From: Oscillospiraceae bacterium | Lineage (GTDB): Bacteria; Bacillota; Clostridia; Oscillospirales; Ruminococcaceae | Length of the DNA: 39,449 nucleotides | Assembly: GCA_031253495.1 (NCBI GenBank) | Contig: JAIRWC010000036.1 | Coordinates: forward strand, 1 to 39,449 | Reading direction: 5' to 3' | Part shown: piece by piece, positions 16,214 through 24,894 of the stretch | Layout of the letters: each line of letters starts with the position of its first letter | Numbering within the stretch: position 1 is the first letter of the stretch | Notes under the pieces: generated by a model | The model's input: the letters and a program-made list of their open reading frames with translations, nothing else | Told to the model about the DNA's origin: nothing | Databases searched by the model: none | Made by a program: the position numbers and the translations under genes

Positions 16214-19200
16214 CTAAATGTCGGGGATTGCGGCGATTATCCTTTCGCCGACAATCTCTTTTTGCGCTTTAAATTCGGCGTAACAATCGAAGAGGGCTTT
16301 ATCGTCGCCGGATTTCACGCTGTCCTCCACGTCTTCCGCCAATTCCGCGAGCCGCGTTATCCCGAGATTTCCGGCGGCGCCTTTGACGGTGTGGATATAA
16401 CGGTCGAACCCGTCGCTTTTTTCCGGCGCGGGGTATCCGACCGGTTCCAGGGCGAAGCTCAAGAGTGATTTTTTATACCGCTTCGCGTCCCCGCCGAAAC
16501 GCGCCAACCCCTCGCCGGTTAAAACCCCCTCTATCGAAACGCCGTCGCCCCCCCGCTCCGAAACGCCGTCGCCCCCCCGCTCCGGCGGCGGTTTCGCGTC
16601 GGCCGCCGGAGCGCCGACGGAAAGGTACTTTGCCAACTCCCCGCTTAACCGCTCAAGCTCCACGGGCTTCGGAACGTATCCGTCCACCCCCAACTCGCCA
16701 AACTCGCTCACCTGCTCCGCCATAACGTTGGCGGTCATGGCGAGGATACGGACGTCCTTATAGCTTTCGCCGCTTTCGCGGATTCTCCGCGTCGCCTCTT
16801 TCCCGTCCATAACCGGCATTTGTATATCCATGAGAATAAGGTCATAAGATTTTTTTTGAAGCATTTCAAGACATTCCGCGCCGTTTTCGGCGACGTCGGC
16901 TTTTATTCCGAGGATTTCCAGCAGCTGTGTGGCGACCTCTTGGTTGATGACGTTATCCTCGCAAAGCAAAACGCTGGCGTTTTCAAATAAGGGCGGTTTC
17001 GGCGCGTCGGGGAAATTATCCGTAATCGTATCGCAAAGCCGCCTGACAAAAGAACCGGGGATAATGGGCTTTTGCAAGACGTCCTTAAACCCGACCTCCC
17101 TTATCTTGTCTTCGGGAATTTTCCTGACATAGGCGGATACCATCAGCAGCTTGGATTTATACTGGTTTTTCATAAGCTCGCGCCCTATTTCTATTCCGTC
17201 GTCCTCGCCCAGCAAATAATCGAGGATGATTATGTCAAACGGCCGCCCCGCCTTTCCGCGTTCCGAGGCTTGCGCCAAAGCCTCTTTCCCGGAACTTACG
17301 CAGACCGGGAGGAACCCCGCCGACAAGCACAGCTTTTCCATTATCTCAAGGGAAACGGGGTCGTCGTCCGCTATGAGGACGGTATGGCCGGCGGAAGGGT
17401 TTTTCCGCAAGGCGTCAAGAAGGGTGGAACGGTCTTCGTCAAACGCGAACTTGATGTTTACGGTAACCTCGCTGCCTTTATCCGGCGCGCTCACTATTTT
17501 TATCGTGCCGCCCATCAGCTCGACAAGCTGTTTTGTAATGCTCATCCCAAGCCCGGTTCCGGAAGTCTTGTACTTGAAATTATCGCTGAACTGCGTGAAC
17601 GGGACGAACAGCTTGTCAAGCTGCCGCTTTGTCATACCTATTCCCGTGTCGATTATTTTGAAAACCATGTCGACGTTGTTTTCATCCGCGTTCGCGGGGT
17701 ATATCCTCAATACGACGGAACCGCTCTTGGTATATTTCGCGGAATTATCCAAAAGGTTTTTCAGCACCTGCCACAAACGGGTCTTGTCGCCGACGAGGTA
17801 ATACGGCGCGCGCGGGTCGATGTCGAGGAGCATTTCGATTTTCTTGTCCTCTATCCTTTCGGATGCGACCATGAAAGCGTTCGAGGTTATATCCTCCAGC
17901 GCGAACTTTTCTTCCACAAGGTCGAGCTTCTGCGCCTCGATTTTGGAAAAATCAAGGATGTCGTTAATGATTGTAAGCAGATTCTTGGCGGAAGAGTTGA
18001 TTTTGCGATAGGTTTCGATATCCTGTTGGTCGCGGCAGCGCGTAAGGGCAATCTGCGTGAACCCGATTATGGCGTTCATCGGCGTGCGGATTTCATGGCT
18101 CATATTCGCCAAAAAGCGGCTTTTAAGCTGATTGGCCTCGCGTTCTTTCTCCGCCGCGCTTTTAAGCATGTCGGTGTATCTTTTTTCCTCCGCTATGTCC
18201 TGTATCATTTTGACGACGCATCTTTTATTCTCGTAAACGACCTCGCTGGCGGTTACCCTGGTTTCGATATCCTCGCCGTTTAAAGCCCTGTAAGTAAATT
18301 CCTCCGACACGGGCGCCTTTGTTTCGCTTAACCTGTTAAGCAGCTTTTTTTCCTTTTCGGCGGCGGATACGCCGTCCCTTTGCTCCGGGCCGAAAAGCTC
18401 GCGCTCATTCACCTCGTCCGGCCGCGAGTTAAAACACATACATATGTAAAACGCCGTGTTGGCGTATTCTATGTCGCCGGTTTCGGGGTCCGTTATCGTC
18501 GTGATTATGGGGAGCGCGTCTATCATCTTTTTCAAGTCGTTTTGGTTCGAGCGTATAATATCGTGCTGACGCTCCTCGTTTTCAACGTCGACGGCCCACA
18601 CTATATGCGTGTCCACGCCCATTTCCCCTATTCTGTAGACGAATATGGAGTAACGGCGCTTGTCGCCGTCTTTCGTGCGGACGACGACTTGTTCGCTCAA
18701 CACCTCTTTATCGCTTTCAAGTTTTCCGATAACCGTTTTTCTTTGTTCGGGATTTTCATAATAGCTTTCGATAAACGCCCCGATTGCTATGCCGATTTTT
18801 TCCCGGGCGTAACGGTTGCAGTCCACGACGCAGCCGTCTTGTATGATTATATAAACGATGGGGGCGTTTTCGATTACCTTTTCCCTTATGCACTGCACGG
18901 CGGTGTTAATTCCCTCGAGTATGTTAATCCAATATCCCTTGAACCCGGCGGTTTCGGCTTTGTATATAAGGTTCCCCATAAGGATGTTTTCGACGTAAAA
19001 AATAATTTCCTTCTCGATATCCTCGACGGTTCTGTGAATATTCCCCAGTATCTTCGACATCTCGCCGAATTCGCCCTCTTTTTCGTACGCGCCCAAATCG
19101 ACGGAAAAATCGCCGGCGGCGATTAACGACGCGAGTTCCGTCATCTCTTTCAAATTACCGTTCTTTTCGTCTATCGAAGAAAAACAGAACAAAACTATAA

Positions 19201-19774
19201 CAAGCCCGCCGACGCTTAACGCCAACACGGAAAACAGCAAAAACCCGGTTACGGCGAGGCTCCTTTGAAGGTTTTCGTCAAAGCGGGCGTCCGCCCTTTG
19301 CTGTAAAATCGTTATGGCTTCGTTCACCCAGTTCCTGTATTGGGTATACTCGCCCGAAAAAAGCATACTCCTCGCGCCGACGACGTCGTCTTCCCCGGCG
19401 GATTTGAAAATGTCGCTCTCGTACTTCTTTATATCGTCGAAGCTGGTTCTTATGTGAAGCATGATTTCGGTAAAATCGGCGGGGAGCCTCATTTTAACGA
19501 TTTCGTCATAAACGCGGTCGACGGCGGCCGCCGTTTCGGTATACGCCCTGTAATACTCGTCGCGGTCGTCGCGCGCTATGTTGACGTACCACCTTAACTG
19601 CTCCGTCATGGCGCTCGACGCGCCGTACAAATCGTCCGCAAGCCCCGACACGCTTCGGTGTTCATCGTATATGCGCCGCTGCCCCGCCACGGAAAAGAAG
19701 GCGAACGCAAGCGCGGTTACCGTAAATACCACGAGCATAACCGCCACAAAACGCATTGACACAGATATCTTCAT
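16214..19774 (-). CDS. Hybrid sensor histidine kinase with two receiver domains and Hpt domain
   Basis: 1186 residues from the ATG at 19774 (GGAGG ten bases upstream). Membrane helices at about 7-29 and 173-197 flank a helical extracytoplasmic sensor. A HAMP-like region and two PAS-like domains (about 300-400 and 415-530) follow. The HisKA box SHEIRTPMNAIIGF carries His560, and the ATPase domain shows DNSAKYT, DTGIGM and GTGLGMSI. The first receiver has IIILDYLLGEDDG, the second LILMDIQMPVMDG, and the C-terminal Hpt has YIHTVKGAAGNLG. The whole phosphorelay is on one chain; no DNA-binding output domain or partner regulator is adjacent. A 24-bp duplication before the Hpt repeats ERGGDGVS. Confidence 0.95.
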   Translation of the reverse strand: MKISVSMRFVAVMLVVFTVTALAFAFFSVAGQRRIYDEHRSVSGLADDLYGASSAMTEQLRWYVNIARDDRDEYYRAYTETAAAVDRVYDEIVKMRLPADFTEIMLHIRTSFDDIKKYESDIFKSAGEDDVVGARSMLFSGEYTQYRNWVNEAITILQQRADARFDENLQRSLAVTGFLLFSVLALSVGGLVIVLFCFSSIDEKNGNLKEMTELASLIAAGDFSVDLGAYEKEGEFGEMSKILGNIHRTVEDIEKEIIFYVENILMGNLIYKAETAGFKGYWINILEGINTAVQCIREKVIENAPIVYIIIQDGCVVDCNRYAREKIGIAIGAFIESYYENPEQRKTVIGKLESDKEVLSEQVVVRTKDGDKRRYSIFVYRIGEMGVDTHIVWAVDVENEERQHDIIRSNQNDLKKMIDALPIITTITDPETGDIEYANTAFYICMCFNSRPDEVNERELFGPEQRDGVSAAEKEKKLLNRLSETKAPVSEEFTYRALNGEDIETRVTASEVVYENKRCVVKMIQDIAEEKRYTDMLKSAAEKEREANQLKSRFLANMSHEIRTPMNAIIGFTQIALTRCRDQQDIETYRKINSSAKNLLTIINDILDFSKIEAQKLDLVEEKFALEDITSNAFMVASERIEDKKIEMLLDIDPRAPYYLVGDKTRLWQVLKNLLDNSAKYTKSGSVVLRIYPANADENNVDMVFKIIDTGIGMTKRQLDKLFVPFTQFSDNFKYKTSGTGLGMSITKQLVELMGGTIKIVSAPDKGSEVTVNIKFAFDEDRSTLLDALRKNPSAGHTVLIADDDPVSLEIMEKLCLSAGFLPVCVSSGKEALAQASERGKAGRPFDIIILDYLLGEDDGIEIGRELMKNQYKSKLLMVSAYVRKIPEDKIREVGFKDVLQKPIIPGSFVRRLCDTITDNFPDAPKPPLFENASVLLCEDNVINQEVATQLLEILGIKADVAENGAECLEMLQKKSYDLILMDIQMPVMDGKEATRRIRESGESYKDVRILAMTANVMAEQVSEFGELGVDGYVPKPVELERLSGELAKYLSVGAPAADAKPPPERGGDGVSERGGDGVSIEGVLTGEGLARFGGDAKRYKKSLLSFALEPVGYPAPEKSDGFDRYIHTVKGAAGNLGITRLAELAEDVEDSVKSGDDKALFDCYAEFKAQKEIVGERIIAAIPDI
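16536..16583. repeat. 24-bp direct repeat inside the kinase gene
   Basis: Two exact tandem copies of a 24-base unit beginning GAAACGCCGTCG and ending CCCGCTCC (plus strand). It encodes a duplicated eight-residue linker segment ahead of the Hpt domain and is in frame. Confidence 0.85.
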
Positions 19775-19815
19775 AGAAAAACGCCCTCCGGAAAACACGC
19801 CGCCGTATACCTAAC

Positions 19816-19844
19816 ATTATAAAGAAAAACGCGCGTAAAGTCAA
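19816..19844 (-). promoter_or_regulatory. Promoter of the hybrid kinase gene
   Basis: On the minus strand TTGACT (19839-19844), a 17-base spacer and TATAAT (19816-19821). The -35 box overlaps the stop codon of the upstream DUF58 gene, so the kinase can be transcribed separately. Confidence 0.75.
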
Positions 19845-20956
19845 GTTTTTTGTAACGGCCCGCGTCGCCCCCTTAACGGTATCACTTTATAATCCCCCGC
19901 GCTCCCGCCCCCGCAATCGGAATAAAAAAACACGTTAATCCCCGCGTTTTTTAACATGTCGGCGGTTTTCAACAGGCGCGGCGAAACGAACGCGGTTATT
20001 ATCGCCGCGTCGGTGTATACGGAAAAATCAACCCGCCTCGCCGCTTCGCCGAAGTCGGCGAAACATTCCCTCTCGTCGAAAGCGGCAAGCCCGCGCAAAA
20101 TCTCCGTGTTTGAATAAACCTTATCCGCGGGGTAACTGACGACGCCCGAGCGGCTCCCGCCGTTGGAAATGAAGCCCGCCCTGAAACGGTTCAGGGCGCA
20201 TTTGTCTATGATAAAAGCGGCGACTTTTATGAAAATCTCGATATCGGCGGGCGGCGGCGGGATTAAGCCGCCGTCGCCCCTTTGCGCGTTCAGCATGACG
20301 AGAACCGTGTTATGGGTGGTATAATCGTTGTTATATACCATCAAACGCCCTTCCTTGGCCGCGGAATTCCAATGGATGCGGTTGAGCGGCTCGATACCCG
20401 AATATTCGCGGGTTCCCGAAATGAGGAACGGGTCGTCGCAGACGAACCGGCGCGTTATTGTCTGCCCGAACAGCATCCTGTCGGAATACCGCTTTTCGTC
20501 TGAAACAATCGGCACGGGCAGAACCGTTACGCTTTCGTTCACCTTGATTTTCACGGAACGCGTAACAAACCCGAAGACGTCGCAGGTAACTATCGAGGTG
20601 TCCTCTAAGTGAAAAACCCCGCGTTTAAGGCATTTAACCCGCCATTTGCGAACGCATTTCTGGTTGGGGCGAAGGGCGAAAACGCTCGGCGCGAAACGCG
20701 ACCCGGCCGCCGCGTTGGCCTTCGTCCCCGCGAAGTCAAGCCAGCGCGAGGTGAAAATTTCGGATTTCAGCCACGGGACAGGCAAAAACTTTTTATTGAG
20801 AACCTCTTCGATTATCTCGATTTCGTCGCCCTCGCGGGCTTCTTTTTTACTGAGATAAACGCGGTATTCGATACCGTACAGACCGAACCTGCGGTAAACC
20901 GCGATTTCAGCCGCTATAACCAGGATAAAGATAACCGTTATGACGACGACGTCCAT
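19841..20956 (-). CDS. DUF58 domain protein, partner of MoxR ATPase
   Basis: 371 residues from the ATG at 20956, with GGAGG ten bases upstream. A TTG at 20962 is also possible but crowds the ribosome binding site. One N-terminal membrane helix (about 3-20) precedes a beta-rich region. The DUF58 signature REYSGIEPLNRIHWNSAA then leads into a von Willebrand A-like fold. DUF58 proteins are encoded with MoxR AAA ATPases, usually followed by a transglutaminase-like gene. That third gene is missing here; the kinase follows instead. The role is probably maturation or assembly of envelope proteins, by family inference. Confidence 0.85.
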   Translation of the reverse strand: MDVVVITVIFILVIAAEIAVYRRFGLYGIEYRVYLSKKEAREGDEIEIIEEVLNKKFLPVPWLKSEIFTSRWLDFAGTKANAAAGSRFAPSVFALRPNQKCVRKWRVKCLKRGVFHLEDTSIVTCDVFGFVTRSVKIKVNESVTVLPVPIVSDEKRYSDRMLFGQTITRRFVCDDPFLISGTREYSGIEPLNRIHWNSAAKEGRLMVYNNDYTTHNTVLVMLNAQRGDGGLIPPPPADIEIFIKVAAFIIDKCALNRFRAGFISNGGSRSGVVSYPADKVYSNTEILRGLAAFDERECFADFGEAARRVDFSVYTDAAIITAFVSPRLLKTADMLKNAGINVFFYSDCGGGSAGDYKVIPLRGRRGPLQKT

Positions 20957-20958
20957 TT

Positions 20959-21873
20959 TCAAGTTTCCTCCGTCGGAACCCTTACGCTCCCCAAAATTTC
21001 GCCCACAATCTCAGGGACTTCTTTCTCGCCGTAATTTCGCGGGATTATCCTGTGCGACATAACATACGGGGCTATTTCCTTAACGTCGCGCGGCGACGCG
21101 AATTTCTTGCCGTTCAAATAAGCGAGGGCCTGCGCGGTTTTTTTCAGCGCGATTAACCCGCGCGTGCTTAACCCGAGCCTGATTTTGTCATGCGCCCTCG
21201 TCGCCGCTCCGAGGTCGGCGATATATTCCCGCGTCGCGCCGCCCGCCAATACCGCCGCGCATTTTTCCCGCTCCGCGAGAATATCGTCCGCCGACATTAC
21301 CGCTTCCAGCCCGTCAAGCGGATGGGACGCGCCGACGCTTTCGAGGATGTCCATTTCCGCGTCCTTATCCGCGTAACCCGGCGTTATACGGATAAGAAAG
21401 CGGTCCAACTGCGCTTCCGGCAAGGGATAGGTTCCTTGAATTTCGATGGGGTTTTGCGTCGCGATTACCATAAAAGGCTCGTCGAGGGGATAAGTTACCC
21501 CGTCAATCGTAACCTGCCGCTCCTCCATACATTCGAGAAGGGCGCTTTGCGTTCGCGGGGTGGCGCGGTTGATTTCGTCGGCGAGGAGGACGTTCGTGAA
21601 CACGCCGCCCTTTTTCAGCACGAACTCCTGCGTTTTCATGTTAAAAAAATTTATCCCCGTCACGTCGGACGGCAGCAGGTCCGGCGTGAACTGCACCCGC
21701 TTAAACCCGGCGTTTATACTCTTGCAAAGGCTCCTCGCGAGGACGGTTTTCCCCGTGCCGGGAACGTCTTCGATAAGGACGTGCCCCTTCGCGAGGAGGG
21801 CGGCGGCGAGCAGGGTGATTTCCGCGTCCTTGCCTTTTATGACTTTTTTGATATTGCCGATTAACCGCAGCAT
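20959..21873 (-). CDS. MoxR-family AAA+ ATPase
   Basis: 304 residues from the ATG at 21873 with AAGGA eleven bases upstream. The longer frame reaches into the promoter and is rejected. Walker A is GTGKTVLARS after HVLIEDVP, Walker B is LLADEINRATP, the sensor region reads VIATQNPIEIQGTYPLPEAQLDRF, split by family signature PLPEAQLDRF, and a C-terminal lid domain is present. The size is normal. MoxR ATPases act as chaperone-like motors with DUF58 or VWA partners, and the DUF58 gene starts at the stop of this one. Confidence 0.92.
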   Translation of the reverse strand: MLRLIGNIKKVIKGKDAEITLLAAALLAKGHVLIEDVPGTGKTVLARSLCKSINAGFKRVQFTPDLLPSDVTGINFFNMKTQEFVLKKGGVFTNVLLADEINRATPRTQSALLECMEERQVTIDGVTYPLDEPFMVIATQNPIEIQGTYPLPEAQLDRFLIRITPGYADKDAEMDILESVGASHPLDGLEAVMSADDILAEREKCAAVLAGGATREYIADLGAATRAHDKIRLGLSTRGLIALKKTAQALAYLNGKKFASPRDVKEIAPYVMSHRIIPRNYGEKEVPEIVGEILGSVRVPTEET

Positions 21874-21916
21874 TGGCCCGTTTTCCTTTTGTAAATTTAT
21901 CGCGCGTAACAATAAC

Positions 21917-21945
21917 AGTATATTATATCCCGTTCCCGCTGTCAA
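21917..21945 (-). promoter_or_regulatory. Promoter of the moxR-DUF58 pair
   Basis: A consensus TTGACA (21940-21945), a 17-base spacer and TATACT (21917-21922) on the minus strand, about 44 bases before the MoxR ATG. Confidence 0.8.
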
Positions 21946-22002
21946 CCTTTTTTAAAACGCTTTCAAACGTAAAATCTGGCACTGAACGCCGCAAAAACAT
22001 TC

Positions 22003-22008
22003 TATAAT
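22003..22008 (+). promoter_or_regulatory. -10 box before the small charged protein
   Basis: TATAAT at 22003-22008 on the plus strand, 31 bases before the ATG. The -35 region is poor; TGGCAC at 21977 is at best a weak match. Confidence 0.45.
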
Positions 22009-22038
22009 GAAATAAAACTTTAAAAGGAGCGTTTTATT

Positions 22039-22386
22039 ATGGATTTAACGATTGACAGAGAAGAGATTACGGGGTTAATCTTAAGGGAACTGCGGGCAAT
22101 CGCGTTCGGCGAGGACATGAAAATCAACCACAAGCTCGCCGCCATTCGCATGCTGGTGAAACTCCTGTCGCTTGAAAAAACGTTGGAAGAGGAAGAAGAG
22201 CCCGGCGTCGTCGTCGTCAACGACATGGACAAGCCGTTCGGTTCGCCGGAAAAAGACCCCGAAGAACCGCTCGGCGGCGCCCCGCCGTTAAACCGCGAAC
22301 AGCGGCGGCGACTGCAAAAAAAGTCGAAACGGGAAAATCGCCGCGAAGCGAAAAGCCCCGCGCGCGGTTCTCCGCCCCCGTTATAA
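22039..22386 (+). CDS. Small charged protein, hypothetical
   Basis: 115 residues. The N-terminal 50 residues look like two or three helices (DREEITGLILRELRAI and NHKLAAIRMLVKLLSLEK). An acidic stretch, then PGVVVVNDM, a proline-rich part and a basic tail (NREQRRRLQKKSKRENRRE) follow. No family is recognised; the helical N-terminus plus basic tail would fit a nucleic-acid or phage terminase small-subunit-like binder, but this is speculation. AAAGGAGCG lies ten bases before the ATG and a -10 box is upstream, so expression is likely. Its last codons overlap the end of the convergent kinase gene by six bases. Confidence 0.72.
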   Translation: MDLTIDREEITGLILRELRAIAFGEDMKINHKLAAIRMLVKLLSLEKTLEEEEEPGVVVVNDMDKPFGSPEKDPEEPLGGAPPLNREQRRRLQKKSKRENRREAKSPARGSPPPL

Positions 22387-24720
22387 CCGTTCCGCCCCCT
22401 CTTGCCGCAAATACGCCCCGACCGTGCCGAACAGCTCGCCCGGGTTCAGCGGCTTGCCGATATGGGCGTTCATGCCCGCTTCCAAACAGCGTTCTATATC
22501 CTCGCGGAAAACGTTCGCCGTCATGGCGACGATGGGGATTTCCCCGGCCCGCGGGACGTTCAGCGACCTAATTCGCTTAGCGGCCTCATAACCGTCCATT
22601 TCCGGCATTTGAACGTCCATAAGTATCATGTCGAACCTTTCCGGCGCCGCGGCGAACATATTTAACGCCCGTTCGCCGTTTTCCGCGCACTCGACGGTTA
22701 CCCCCGTCGGTTCGAGCAGCGCCGCCACAATCTCGCGGTTTATTTCCACGTCCTCCGCCAATAAAATCACGCGCCCGGAAAAGTCTTCAACCGCCCCGCC
22801 CCCGCCGTCTTCGGAACCGCCGCCGCCAACCGCCCCCGTAAAGCCGTCCTTTGCGCCGGGGGACGACACGGTAACGGTGAACGAGAACCTTGAACCGCGC
22901 CCGGGTTCCGATTCCGCCCATATTTCCCCGCCCATCAGCTCGACGATGTGCTTTGAAATGGCAAGCCCCAGCCCCGTACCCCCGTACTTGCGGGCGGTAC
23001 CTTTTTCCGCCTGCTCGAACGGGCGGAACAGCCGCGATTTTTGTTCGCCGCTCATGCCTATCCCCGTGTCCGAAACGTCTATCAGCAGCCGCAGCGAACC
23101 GTCGCCCCCGCCGCCGTTCTCACGGGGGATAAGGCGCGCGCCGAGGCGGATTGTACCTTCGTCCGGGGTGAACTTGACGGCGTTGGAAAGAAGGTTGGTT
23201 ATAACCTGCGCCAAGCGCTGGTCATCGCCTATCAGCGTCTGCGGAATATCCCCGTCGATATCGACGCGTAATTTCTGCCTCCGCTCGTCTGCGCGGAAGC
23301 TGATGATATTGACTATGTCCTCCAGCATTTTCCCGAAGTTGAACCTGACGGGTGAAAGCTCAAGCTTGTTGGCTTCGATTTTCGATATGTCGAGTATATC
23401 GTTGATTACGCCCAGCAGATGCCTTGAAGCGTTGTTTATCTTCCCGAACGCGTCGTCTTTTTTTTCCGCGGTTTTGGCCGAGATTCCTATGGCGGCCATG
23501 CCGACGATGGCGTTCATCGGGGTGCGGATTTCGTGCGACATATTGGACAGAAAATCGCCCTTGGCGCGGCTGGCGTTAATGGCGGCTTCCAAAGCGGCGG
23601 AACGCTCTTTTTCGATAACGTCGCGGACGACGCGGTTGGAAATCGAGCTGGTTACGGCGCTGACCAACTGCGCGTCGCTTTCCCCCCATTCGCGGAATTT
23701 CCCGTAATCCTCGACGCCTATAACCCCCCAAAGCGTCCCGTCGGCGTATATCGGCGCGCATATGAACGCCCTTAACCCCCCAAACTCATAAAAAGCCTTG
23801 TATTTGCCGCCCTCGAAAGTCAAGGTATTGCCGCAATAAACGCCCGGGCTTTTCCCGCCGTCCGGGGAAAAATGGGGGAACATCCTGTCTATCGCGCCGC
23901 CGAACCGTTTTTGCAGGGATAAGGATTTGGGCGCGTATTCCGAATTCGCGAGCCAGAAATACGCCGGATTGATAAAATCGGCGTTTTTTTCAAATACCGC
24001 CACGATTATCCGCGACGCTTCCATAAAAACGCCCATATCCGCCAACGCGGCTTTCATTATCCCGTCCATGGGCTCTTTCGATATAAAGCTCTTGGTAATC
24101 CCGGACATGAGCTGCTGCCCGGCGAGGCGCGTTTCCGCCTTGCGCTTTTCCTTTAAATAAACGTCGTTTTGGAACACGATTACAAACCCCATGAAGAACC
24201 CCGCGACGAACACGGACTGTATGCCGTCCACGAAAATCTGCGCCCGGCTCATTCCGTTTTCCGGCAGGACTTTAACCCCGCGGTACAGGGCGGAGAAATA
24301 ACAGAAGAATATGGCCGCCGACGTGGCGCTTATCACAAAGACGCGCGTCCTCCCCTTCAACAGCAGGAAGCCGAGCGTTATCGTAAGCGCGAAATACGCC
24401 GCTATGCCGGAATTGACGCCGCCGTTCGTGAAAAAGATTAGGGGGAACAAAACGACCCCCATCCCGAATACCGCGGCGGCGGTAATCGTCTTCAACCCTT
24501 TAAGGCGCATAACCGACACGAAAAACGCGGTCAAAATGGTAACGAGCATAACGACCACCGCCATAACGGCGGCGACGGAAACGCCCTCGGCTATCCTTGC
24601 CGCGAGCGCGATAACCGTAGCCAACGCGCCGACAAAGGTAACGAAGCTGAGTATGCGCTCCTCGAACGGCAGCTCGTCGGAAACGAAAAACCTTATCAAA
24701 GGGATTTTTTCTTTTTTCAC
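22381..24720 (-). CDS. Hybrid histidine kinase with multi-helix membrane sensor and GAF domain
   Basis: 779 residues from the GTG at 24720 (AAAGGGGG upstream). The frame remains open to 24777, but that part is the promoter itself. The N-terminus has about six membrane helices (residues 25-205), a MASE-like integral sensor. A GAF-like domain (about 225-385) follows, then HisKA (SNMSHEIRTPMNAIVGM), the ATPase domain with NLLSNAVKFT, DTGIGM and GTGLGLAI, a glycine-rich linker, and one receiver with MILMDVQMPEMDGYEA. There is no Hpt or output domain, so phosphotransfer partners lie elsewhere. The gene is convergent with the small charged protein. Confidence 0.93.
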   Translation of the reverse strand: MKKEKIPLIRFFVSDELPFEERILSFVTFVGALATVIALAARIAEGVSVAAVMAVVVMLVTILTAFFVSVMRLKGLKTITAAAVFGMGVVLFPLIFFTNGGVNSGIAAYFALTITLGFLLLKGRTRVFVISATSAAIFFCYFSALYRGVKVLPENGMSRAQIFVDGIQSVFVAGFFMGFVIVFQNDVYLKEKRKAETRLAGQQLMSGITKSFISKEPMDGIMKAALADMGVFMEASRIIVAVFEKNADFINPAYFWLANSEYAPKSLSLQKRFGGAIDRMFPHFSPDGGKSPGVYCGNTLTFEGGKYKAFYEFGGLRAFICAPIYADGTLWGVIGVEDYGKFREWGESDAQLVSAVTSSISNRVVRDVIEKERSAALEAAINASRAKGDFLSNMSHEIRTPMNAIVGMAAIGISAKTAEKKDDAFGKINNASRHLLGVINDILDISKIEANKLELSPVRFNFGKMLEDIVNIISFRADERRQKLRVDIDGDIPQTLIGDDQRLAQVITNLLSNAVKFTPDEGTIRLGARLIPRENGGGGDGSLRLLIDVSDTGIGMSGEQKSRLFRPFEQAEKGTARKYGGTGLGLAISKHIVELMGGEIWAESEPGRGSRFSFTVTVSSPGAKDGFTGAVGGGGSEDGGGGAVEDFSGRVILLAEDVEINREIVAALLEPTGVTVECAENGERALNMFAAAPERFDMILMDVQMPEMDGYEAAKRIRSLNVPRAGEIPIVAMTANVFREDIERCLEAGMNAHIGKPLNPGELFGTVGAYLRQEGAERL

Positions 24721-24747
24721 GCGGTTCGCCCCCTTTCCCCCGATATA

Positions 24748-24777
24748 ATTATAAAACGCCGCGCCAAGCCGAGTCAA
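24748..24777 (-). promoter_or_regulatory. Promoter of the GAF hybrid kinase, deciding its start
   Basis: TTGACT (24772-24777), an 18-base spacer and consensus TATAAT (24748-24753) on the minus strand. The boxes lie in the open 5' extension of the kinase frame, so translation must begin downstream, at GTG 24720. Confidence 0.8.
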
Positions 24778-24840
24778 TTGAAAAAATTGCCGTATTCTTT
24801 AAAAATCTTTGCATATTTTCGTTTTTCGGCGCGAAAATAC

Positions 24841-24878
24841 GGCGGCTGAAAAAACATCCCGACGTTTTTTCAGCCGCC
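24841..24878 (-). terminator. Terminator hairpin after the CoA-transferase gene
   Basis: A perfect 15-bp stem GGCGGCTGAAAAAAC / GTTTTTTCAGCCGCC with an 8-base loop, 16 bases after the CoA-transferase stop. The A and T runs inside the stem and the flanking T-rich sequence suit termination on the minus strand. Confidence 0.85.
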
Positions 24879-24894
24879 CGCGTAACGTATTTTT

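Noticed and set aside
17072-18283. Long open frame (403 codons) opposite the hybrid kinase
   Set aside because: It mirrors the codon pattern of the kinase gene, has no ribosome binding site and no recognisable motif; the minus-strand protein has every kinase motif.
24721-24777. N-terminal extension of the GAF hybrid kinase
   Set aside because: The extension consists of the -35 and -10 boxes of the gene's own promoter, so it cannot be translated from that transcript.
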